Source of the DNA: JAPKYZ01 sp033763835
GTDB taxonomy: Bacteria; Acidobacteriota; Terriglobia; Bryobacterales; Bryobacteraceae
DNA length: 64,000 nt
NCBI GenBank assembly: GCA_033763835.1
Contig: JANRJS010000017.1
Location: 62,001-126,000, forward strand
Direction of reading: 5' to 3'
The position numbers and the translations under genes were made by a program. A model generated the notes under the pieces. The model was not told the origin of the DNA, did not search any database, and worked only from the letters and a program-made list of their open reading frames with translations. Below, one piece after another: positions 58,045 to 64,000 of this stretch. Within the stretch, counting starts at the first letter, position 1; each line of letters opens with the position of its first letter.

Positions 58045-60210
58045 ATGCAAGCGCTTGCTTTGTCGTTCGCGATGTTCGCCGCCGATTCGCCCACTTTCGT
58101 GCGCGACGTACTTCCCGTGATGAACAAAGTCGGCTGCACGTCCGGCCCCTGCCACGGCGGGGCTAAGGGCAAAGGCGGCTTCAAGCTTTCGTTGCGCGGG
58201 TACGACGCCGAGTACGACTACCGCGCCATCCTGCACGATCTCTCCGGCCGCCGGTTCAATCGCACGGAGCCCGAAAACTCGCTGGTCCTGCTCAAGCCCA
58301 CCATGAAGATCGCGCACGGCGGCGGTAAGAAGATCGAGCCCGATTCCGCCTACTACCGCACGATTCTCGATTGGTTGGCCGCGGGCGCTCCGTTCGGCGA
58401 CGCCGAAGCGAGCGCTGTGACTAAGCTCGAAATCGAGCCCGCCGAAGTGTTCGCCAAACAACCGGGCGCGAAGCAGGCGCTCAAGATCGTCGCGCATTAC
58501 AAAGACGGCGGAACCCGCGACGTTACCCGCGAAGCGCACTACACTTCAACCTACGAACCCGCCGCCGCCGTGACCGAACTTGGCGAAGTTTCGACGCAAC
58601 GTAAAGGCGAAACCTCGCTCCTCGTCCGCTACGAAGGCCGTCTGGGCGTGGTGCCGGTTACCGTGCTTTCCGGCAAACCGGGCTTCACCTGGAACAACGC
58701 TCCAGCTTGGAATTACATCGACGAGTTTGTGAACGCAAAGCTCAGGCGCGTCGAGATTCAGCCGTCGAATCTATCGACCGACGAAGAATTCCTGCGCCGG
58801 GTCTCGCTCGACCTGATCGGCTTGCCCCCAACGCCCGAGGAGATTCGCGCGTTTCTCGCCGATAAGCGCGAGGCGAAACTCAAGCGCACGGCGCTGATCG
58901 ACAAACTGATGGCGCGTCCCGAATTTCTCTCGCACTGGGCCGTCAAATGGGGCGATCTCTTGCAGGTCAACCGGATCAAATTGGGCGACAAGGGCATTTG
59001 GGCGTTCCGTGAGTGGATCAAGGAATCGCTTTCCGAAAATAAACCTTACGACCGCATGGTTCGCGAACTGGTTACGGCGAAAGGCTCGACGTTCCAGAAT
59101 CCGCCCGCCAACTTCCTGCGGTTCACGCGTGACCCGAAGGTCGCGATGGAGACCTCGACGCAGTTGTTCTTGGGCGTCCGCATGGTTTGCGCGCAATGCC
59201 ACGACCATCCGTTCGAGCAGTGGACGCAGAACCAGTACTACAACCTGAGCGCGTTCTTCTCGACGGTCGGAATTAAGAGCGGCATCGACAACGACGAGGA
59301 AGTGATCTACGACAAACGCGACGAGTCGGAGATCGAAATCCGGCACCCCAAAGACAACCGGGTGATGCCCGCAAAGTTCCTTTTCAGTCTTCCCGCGCAC
59401 AAGTTCGAGGAGAAGATTTCGCAGCCCGAGAGCGACCTGCGCGAGACGCTCGCCGCCTGGCTAACGGCGAAAGACAACCCCTACTTCGCTAAGGCCATGG
59501 CGAACCGGATGTGGAGCTACTTTTTCGGGCGCGGCATTATCGACCCGGTGGACGACATCCGCGCGTCGAATCCGCCGACCAACGCTCCGCTGCTCGACGC
59601 CCTTACCGCCGATTTTGTGAAGTCGAATTACGACTTGCGTAAGCTGATCCGCACGATCGTCGCGTCGCGCACCTACCAATTGAGCTTCGACCCCAACCCT
59701 TGGAACGCGGACGACGAGTTCAACTTCTCGCGCGCCTACCCCCGCCGCCTTACCGCCGAGCAATTGTACGACGCGGTCCACATCGCCGCCGGAGCCAAAC
59801 CCAAAATCAAAGAACTGCCCGAGGGTTCGCTCGCGCAGGATTTTCCGGACACCAATATCGACCGCGGCGGCTTCCTCGACCTGTTCGGCCGGCCCGAACG
59901 CCAGACCAGTTGCGAGTGCGAACGGCGTAGCGACGTATCGCTCGTGCAGGCGCTGAATCTGCTGAACGGGGGCACGATCGCCGACGCCATCGCGGATGCG
60001 GACGGCCGAATCGCCAAGCTTATCCTCGCTGGGGCCGACGACCGGAAACTCGTCGAAGAGTTGTACCTCGGCGCGTTGAGCCGCCGTCCAACGCCGCAGG
60101 AGATCGATTTCGCCCAAACCTACTTGCGCAAAGGCGGCTCTCGCGCCGAACGCGCCCAGGACTTGCTTTGGGCATTAATGAATTCCAATGCTTTCCTGTT
60201 TAATCGTTAG
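58045..60210 (+). CDS. DUF1549/DUF1553 secreted protein
   Basis: This 721-residue protein has a signal peptide (MQALALSFAMFAADS), a BIG2-like domain (about 135-215), a DUF1549 domain (about 220-425; RVSLDLIGLPPTPEEIRAFL, RMVRELVTAKGS) and a DUF1553 domain (about 470-710; KAMANRMWSYFFGRGIIDPVDD, SSN-like RAYPRRLTAEQLYDAVHIAAG). This pair is the PSD1-cytochrome-type family of planctomycetes and acidobacteria; the usual CXXCH is replaced near the N-terminus by CTSGPCHG (spacing too wide for typical heme c). A role in polysaccharide use has been proposed for relatives. It is the core of the operon. Confidence 0.88.
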   Translation: MQALALSFAMFAADSPTFVRDVLPVMNKVGCTSGPCHGGAKGKGGFKLSLRGYDAEYDYRAILHDLSGRRFNRTEPENSLVLLKPTMKIAHGGGKKIEPDSAYYRTILDWLAAGAPFGDAEASAVTKLEIEPAEVFAKQPGAKQALKIVAHYKDGGTRDVTREAHYTSTYEPAAAVTELGEVSTQRKGETSLLVRYEGRLGVVPVTVLSGKPGFTWNNAPAWNYIDEFVNAKLRRVEIQPSNLSTDEEFLRRVSLDLIGLPPTPEEIRAFLADKREAKLKRTALIDKLMARPEFLSHWAVKWGDLLQVNRIKLGDKGIWAFREWIKESLSENKPYDRMVRELVTAKGSTFQNPPANFLRFTRDPKVAMETSTQLFLGVRMVCAQCHDHPFEQWTQNQYYNLSAFFSTVGIKSGIDNDEEVIYDKRDESEIEIRHPKDNRVMPAKFLFSLPAHKFEEKISQPESDLRETLAAWLTAKDNPYFAKAMANRMWSYFFGRGIIDPVDDIRASNPPTNAPLLDALTADFVKSNYDLRKLIRTIVASRTYQLSFDPNPWNADDEFNFSRAYPRRLTAEQLYDAVHIAAGAKPKIKELPEGSLAQDFPDTNIDRGGFLDLFGRPERQTSCECERRSDVSLVQALNLLNGGTIADAIADADGRIAKLILAGADDRKLVEELYLGALSRRPTPQEIDFAQTYLRKGGSRAERAQDLLWALMNSNAFLFNR

Positions 60211-60556
60211 CTTTCTTGTCGCGCAAGGGTTGTTTAACCAAGCGCCGCCCGGCGTCGAAGACACCTTGCGGGAGCGCGTCAAGAAGTTCTACGAGGCGGA
60301 TATCGCGGGCAAGAAGGAAGACGCGGTGAAGTTTGTAACCGCAGGAGACCGCGACGGGTATCGCAAGGCGGACCGGCGCACGGCTAAGTCTTTCGAGTGG
60401 AACCAAGTGACGTGGGGCGAGGACTTCAAGACCGCCAAAGTGGTTGTGAACTTGGCGCTTTCGGGCGACGACGCCCCACCGTTTCCTTTGCCGGAAGCGT
60501 CTAACTGGAGGTTGGAAAAAGGAGAGTGGGTTTGGTACTTGCCGCCGCGCAAATAG
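60188..60556 (+). CDS. small secreted protein, unknown function
   Basis: This 122-residue protein starts inside the DUF1549 gene (23-base overlap). It has a signal peptide (MLSCLIVSFLVAQGLFN) and a cystatin/NTF2-like pattern: LRERVKKFYEADIAGKKEDA then a beta sheet ending EKGEWVWYLPPRK. Such proteins are frequent in acidobacteria. The next gene begins within it (31-base overlap) and has a similar start of its mature part, so the two may be related by duplication. Confidence 0.7.
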   Translation: MLSCLIVSFLVAQGLFNQAPPGVEDTLRERVKKFYEADIAGKKEDAVKFVTAGDRDGYRKADRRTAKSFEWNQVTWGEDFKTAKVVVNLALSGDDAPPFPLPEASNWRLEKGEWVWYLPPRK

Positions 60557-61308
60557 CGTTGTTCGCCTTCGCGCAGGCCCCCGCAGAAGAGGCCGCGCTC
60601 CGCGCGAGAGTTGAGCCCTTCTTTGAAGCCGTTCGCGCTGGCAAGTACCGCGTCGCGTTGCAATACGTATCCGACGACAGTCAGGACGCCTTCCTCGGCG
60701 AGCCGAAAACGAAACCGCTCTCCGTCTCGATCGAAAAAATCGAGTGGTTAAAACCGGGCGAAGAAGCGCGCGTAACCGCGATCATGGAAGGCGAAATGAT
60801 GGTGGCGGGCCAAGTGTTGAAGTCCCGCACTCCGCAGGAAAGCTACTGGCGTAAGGAAAGCGAAGGCTGGATGTGGTTTGAGCCGCCTGTCCGCGAGCGC
60901 CGCACTCCGTTTGGTGTTGTCAAAATCGACCGGTCCGGCAATCTCGTTGGCTCCACGCCCAACGTCAACCTCAAGGAGAAGGTCGCGCAAGCGCCTTCGA
61001 CCGCCGATATCCTCGGCGCGGTTGAGATCGCCGTCCGCGACGTCCAAATCTCCCGCTCGAAGCCATTCGAAACCCAGTTCTCGGTGAAGAACGGCTTGCC
61101 GGGTTACGTGCAGGTGTCGGCCTACGTACCGGGCATCTCCGGGCTCACGATTTCGCCGGACAAGCGCCAACTCGCGAGTGGGGAGACGTTAACGCTTACG
61201 CTCAAGTGGACCCCCGGCGCACAGCCCGAATCGGACCTACAACGCGGCGCGGTGATCGTCGACCCCCTAGGCCGTCGCGGCGAGTTCGCCATCCGTTGGG
61301 TAGACTAA
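60526..61308 (+). CDS. secreted protein, NTF2-like N-terminus, unknown function
   Basis: This 260-residue protein starts with GTG at 60526, inside the previous gene, and has a signal peptide (LVLAAAQIALFAFAQ). Its first 130 residues repeat the pattern of the previous protein (LRARVEPFFEAVRAGKYRVAL, YWRKESEGWMWFEPP). The last 100 residues form an Ig-like domain (VQVSAYVPGISGLTISPDKR, LTLTLKWTPG). The stop shares 4 bases (CTAA) with the convergent gene. The overlap with the preceding gene suggests one operon with the DUF1549 gene. No enzymatic motif is seen. Confidence 0.72.
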   Translation: MGLVLAAAQIALFAFAQAPAEEAALRARVEPFFEAVRAGKYRVALQYVSDDSQDAFLGEPKTKPLSVSIEKIEWLKPGEEARVTAIMEGEMMVAGQVLKSRTPQESYWRKESEGWMWFEPPVRERRTPFGVVKIDRSGNLVGSTPNVNLKEKVAQAPSTADILGAVEIAVRDVQISRSKPFETQFSVKNGLPGYVQVSAYVPGISGLTISPDKRQLASGETLTLTLKWTPGAQPESDLQRGAVIVDPLGRRGEFAIRWVD

Positions 61309-61784
61309 ACGCTCAATTTCTTCGCGATCGCGCGCAGCAACTCGCGATCTTCACTTGTGAATCCGCTTTGCGTTTCGGGCAGGGGGACGCTCTTGTCGCG
61401 CACCATGACGATGCCCGGCTGCGTGTAGACGAGTTCCTCGTTGTCGTTCAAAGCGCGCAGCGGAACGGGTATCGGGGCCATCTCCGGCGCAGGCACTCCC
61501 GCCGTGGTCTGGTCGTAGAGATTCACCGCCGCCGCTTCGGCCTTGTTCAGCACCAGCATGTCGAGCGTGGGCTTCCCGTCTTCGCTCATGATGTCGGCAA
61601 GCACATTCTCGTAGACCACGGTACGACGCGTGGACTGCGCCGCCGCCGGGTCTTCCCAATTCTTCGGGGGACGCGTGGTGTCGTAAGCCGGAGCCTCTTT
61701 GCCGGTCAGGGCGCGATAATCCTGGCGGCTGCGATAGTACGGAAACAGGTAAAGCCGGTCGAGCGCGAAGTAAGGTTGTGCCAT
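61305..61784 (-). CDS. 159-residue protein of unknown function
   Basis: The product begins with an aromatic-rich segment (AQPYFALDRLYLFPYYRSRQ) and has no signal peptide or recognised domain. The middle holds TRRTVVYENVLADIM and the end is helical (TSEDRELLRAIAKKLSV). The ATG at 61784 is chosen over the longer frame, because the 27 extra residues run through the terminators of the Ig-like gene. It is convergent with the secreted protein, sharing a 4-base stop overlap (CTAA). Confidence 0.5.
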   Translation of the reverse strand: MAQPYFALDRLYLFPYYRSRQDYRALTGKEAPAYDTTRPPKNWEDPAAAQSTRRTVVYENVLADIMSEDGKPTLDMLVLNKAEAAAVNLYDQTTAGVPAPEMAPIPVPLRALNDNEELVYTQPGIVMVRDKSVPLPETQSGFTSEDRELLRAIAKKLSV

Positions 61785-61809
61785 CTCGCGCTTAGCTTGG
61801 AAATACGAA

Positions 61810-61835
61810 AAGGGCGAGCCCGTAGATTCGCCCTT
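61810..61835 (-). terminator. rho-independent terminator-like hairpin
   Basis: On the minus strand AAGGGCGA pairs with TCGCCCTT over a 10-base loop and is followed by TTCGTATTT. With the hairpin at 61850 it forms a double terminator after the Ig-like gene and just before the small gene at 61784. Confidence 0.5.
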
Positions 61836-61849
61836 CGAAAGTATTGGAA

Positions 61850-61874
61850 ACGGGCGGGATTTCACCCCGCCCGT
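61850..61874 (-). terminator. strong GC-rich terminator hairpin
   Basis: ACGGGCGGG (61850-61858) and CCCGCCCGT (61866-61874) are perfect 9-base arms around 7 bases. It starts 8 bases after the stop of the Ig-like gene on the minus strand and is followed by TTTCC. The pairing is strong but the U-tract short. Confidence 0.6.
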
Positions 61875-61881
61875 TCCGTGA

Positions 61882-64000
61882 CTACCGAACCGGGATGGTC
61901 GAGCTTTGACCGAACACCAGCGCTCCCGACGCGTCGCGAAGGGCGATCGCGAACGGTTGCGCCGCGCCCGATCCCGATACCGCCGGATCCACGGTGAACT
62001 TCACGTAGTAGACCCCAATTAGCCCCGCCGCGTAGCCCGCTTCCGTCACCGGGACCCCTTGGTTGTTAATCCCAACCACGACATTGGCGGTGGGCAGTGT
62101 CTGGCCGAGCCCGATCGAGTTCGTAAAGACGCCCGCGATCGATCCAAACCCAGTGAAGTAGGCGGTCAACGTTTCGCCGCCTACCGCCGGACTTTCCGGA
62201 GTGACGAACTGCCCGTTCGCCTTATTGGCCACCACTTGCAGGCGATTCGCCGAGTTCGAGAACTCGAAGATACCGGGCGAAAACGCGGCCACCGTCACCG
62301 AGGCCGACGCCGTCTGCCCCAGCGCGGTCACGGTTACGGTCTGGTTGCCGAGCGGCGATTCGCACGGCCACTGGACGTTGATCTGTTCCCCGCCGGAGGT
62401 ATTCGACACCGAGAAGAGCGGAGCCGGGATCCCCGCCGCCGACACGCTGACGCCCGATAGTGTCAGGGGTTGCGGACCGACACGCGGACCGGAAACGCTT
62501 CCCGACAGGCCCGTCGAAAATCCCGCGCCGCGGATCGTTACCACGGAGCAGGGAGCCACGCCGGGCAGGAAGTTCGCGCCATTGACGACCGATTCGATTC
62601 TAGGACCGGCGGGCGCCACGGTGAGAGTAAAAGTCAGGACGCTAGAGCCCAATGTCGCCGTTACCGCCGCCGTACCCGTAGTCGCACCCGCACGGGCGGT
62701 AACCGAGGCAAGCCCTTGCGCGTCGGTCACGGCCGTCGCCGCACTAAGCGTCACGGGGCCGTTGGTCACTGCGAAGGCAATGGTCGCTCCGGCTATAGGA
62801 GCCCCCGCCGCGTTGGCGAGGCGCACCGTCAGCGGCTGCGCGAACTGGGCGTTCACGTTCGACGATTGGTTGTTCCCGCTGGCGATCGTGAAAGACCCGA
62901 TCGCAACGTTGTTCGTGGCGGTGAACGACGCGGAGAGGCCCTCCGTTGCGGCGCGAATCGTAATCGTGCCCGGAGTAGAACCGAACCGCACTAGCGCCGA
63001 GGCCCGCCCTTCAATGTCGGAATTGCCCGAAACGCCGGTGAGTTGGCCGTCGCCGGAAACGATGGTCCACGTCACCGGAACGCCCGAAAGCGGATTCCCC
63101 GCCGCGTCGAGCACCCGCACCACCAAAGCTCGGGGCGTGGTGGTACCGGGGTTGCCGGACTGCCCGTCGCCCTGCACGATTTCAAGGCGTGCCGGCGCGC
63201 CGGGAATCACCCGAATGTTGTAGGTGTAGACGAAGCTGTTCGATTCGCCGACCACGACGGTAAGCTGCGTATTTCCAAGTACGTTCCCGACCACCAGATC
63301 GCACGTTGCGATTCCGGCGGCCGTCGAGACTGGATCGCCTTGGCAACGGGCGTTTGGCACGCCAGAACCCGCTGGAGTGAAGGCGCGAATCCCAACGTTA
63401 GGCATCGGCGTGGGAGCGAAGCCCGGAAACAGCCCGGTAGTCACGTTTGCGGTAAATGCGGCGGGAATTACGGCACCGGCTCCAAGAACTAGATCGGTGC
63501 CGGAACCGCCCAAAGACGAAGAGAGTTGGACCACCGGTGGCGGCGGCGTGCCTGTGGTGGGATAAACCAGTGCGTAAAGGTCCAACGAACCCGAAAACGT
63601 ATCGGTAGTCGCCGCTGCTGCGATCGTGACTGGACGGAACAGATCCCCGGTGCTGGGCGCGAACGCCGTCGTCGAAAGCAGCACGGTAGCTACTCCATTC
63701 GCGTCGGTAATCGACGGCGCACCCACCAGCGTAACCCCCAAGCCCGCTCGAATCGACCAGTTCACACTGACGTTCTGAATCGGATTACCCTGACTGTCGG
63801 TTAGCCGCACCTGGAAGGGCTGGCTCAACCCGCCCGAATTGATAATCTGGCCGTTACCGCCGGTAATTGTGAATTGTGTCTGCGTTCCCGCGGAGGCGGC
63901 CACGGGAAGGTTCATTTCGGTGAAGAGACTGGCATTGGCGGAAGCCCGCACCACATAGACTCCGGTAACGCCTGGCGCGGTAGCCCTTGTCACGGCCAGA
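61882..64000 (-). CDS. Ig-like secreted protein with Solibacter C-terminal domain (partial)
   Basis: At least 705 residues are in the window; the frame is open at 64000, so the N-terminus, with its signal peptide, lies beyond the edge. It has several Ig/BIG-1-like domains (e.g. LEIVQGDGQSGNPGTTTPRA, VPVTWTIVSGDGQLTGVSGN, GPVTLSAATAVTDAQGLASV) and a TIGR03437-type C-terminal domain that ends with FGQSSTIPVR and contains PCSVVTIRGAGFS and WPCESPLGN. It is a paralogue of the frameshifted gene at 21929 and shows what that gene should look like. Such proteins are thought to be surface exposed; the role is unknown. Confidence 0.82.
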   Translation of the reverse strand, partial: LAVTRATAPGVTGVYVVRASANASLFTEMNLPVAASAGTQTQFTITGGNGQIINSGGLSQPFQVRLTDSQGNPIQNVSVNWSIRAGLGVTLVGAPSITDANGVATVLLSTTAFAPSTGDLFRPVTIAAAATTDTFSGSLDLYALVYPTTGTPPPPVVQLSSSLGGSGTDLVLGAGAVIPAAFTANVTTGLFPGFAPTPMPNVGIRAFTPAGSGVPNARCQGDPVSTAAGIATCDLVVGNVLGNTQLTVVVGESNSFVYTYNIRVIPGAPARLEIVQGDGQSGNPGTTTPRALVVRVLDAAGNPLSGVPVTWTIVSGDGQLTGVSGNSDIEGRASALVRFGSTPGTITIRAATEGLSASFTATNNVAIGSFTIASGNNQSSNVNAQFAQPLTVRLANAAGAPIAGATIAFAVTNGPVTLSAATAVTDAQGLASVTARAGATTGTAAVTATLGSSVLTFTLTVAPAGPRIESVVNGANFLPGVAPCSVVTIRGAGFSTGLSGSVSGPRVGPQPLTLSGVSVSAAGIPAPLFSVSNTSGGEQINVQWPCESPLGNQTVTVTALGQTASASVTVAAFSPGIFEFSNSANRLQVVANKANGQFVTPESPAVGGETLTAYFTGFGSIAGVFTNSIGLGQTLPTANVVVGINNQGVPVTEAGYAAGLIGVYYVKFTVDPAVSGSGAAQPFAIALRDASGALVFGQSSTIPVR

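Noticed and set aside
58126..58170. Heme c motif in the DUF1549 protein
   Set aside because: The cysteines in CTSGPCHG are four residues apart, not two, so this is not a canonical CXXCH.
1..64000. tRNA, rRNA or complete insertion sequence
   Set aside because: No cloverleaf with a T-arm, no rRNA segment and no transposase with flanking repeats was recognised by eye; a covariance-model search was not possible.

Overview
The window looks like chromosomal DNA of an acidobacterium close to the Bryobacterales/Solibacter group. It is GC-rich. It carries two large Ig-like secreted proteins of the type that ends in the Solibacter C-terminal domain (TIGR03437), a VWFA protein of the acidobacterial type (TIGR03436), a DUF1549/DUF1553 protein, a TonB receptor and several short secreted proteins of unknown role. 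This assignment rests on remembered family distributions, not on a search.

Layout. 0-3.4 kb: a molybdate-transport block (modB, modC, FmdE-like, ThiE-like) followed by a Uma2 nuclease-like gene. 3.4-7.7 kb: carA-carB. 7.8-8.5 kb: a PIN toxin-antitoxin pair. 8.5-12.4 kb: a GH63-like glycosidase and a Cys/Met-metabolism PLP enzyme. 12.4-16 kb: a beta-hydroxyacid dehydrogenase, a candidate structured RNA, dxr and rseP. 16-18.5 kb: a second PIN pair, an ankyrin/prenyltransferase-like protein and an ORF6N remnant. 18.5-25.5 kb: NIPSNAP, a YncE/phosphoesterase fusion, a frameshifted Ig-like protein and PhoD. 25.5-30.6 kb: an actin-like ATPase with an amidase, a YdeI-like protein, a Cys-rich secreted peptide with a partner, and a SGNH hydrolase. 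30.6-37.5 kb: glutaryl-CoA dehydrogenase, MerR, an XRE-PBP regulator facing a TonB receptor, and the VWFA protein. 37.6-43.2 kb: CtpA, GuaA, a 49-residue basic protein, an amidohydrolase and a C70-like peptidase. 43.2-48 kb: a winged-helix AAA ATPase, rfbB, rfbC, cupin, a tandem repeat, an FG-GAP-like protein and YggX. 48-50.9 kb: an ATP-grasp enzyme and a radical SAM protein, plus a decayed PEP-CTERM gene. 50.9-54.8 kb: a second AAA ATPase divergent from a secretin, CDGSH, and a third PIN pair. 54.8-61.3 kb: a WD40 / PPC / DUF1549 run with two small secreted proteins. 61.3-64 kb: a small unknown gene and a second Ig-like protein running off the edge.

Most interesting point: the radical SAM gene at 49-50.3 kb stops at Cys-TGA, and the frame beyond reads Ala-Glu-Pro and eight more residues before a second stop just ahead of the ATP-grasp start. 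That is the CUAEP tail I recall for a family of radical SAM selenoproteins, so I read the TGA as selenocysteine.

Two window-wide habits also stand out. Many genes have a -10-like hexamer only 6-12 bases before the start codon, which suggests leaderless or near-leaderless mRNAs, including back-to-back pairs with overlapping -10 boxes. Seven convergent gene pairs share a 4-base stop overlap (YTAR). All three PIN toxin-antitoxin pairs have a palindrome over the promoter or start codon of the antitoxin. No rRNA, tRNA, CRISPR array or complete insertion sequence was recognised.
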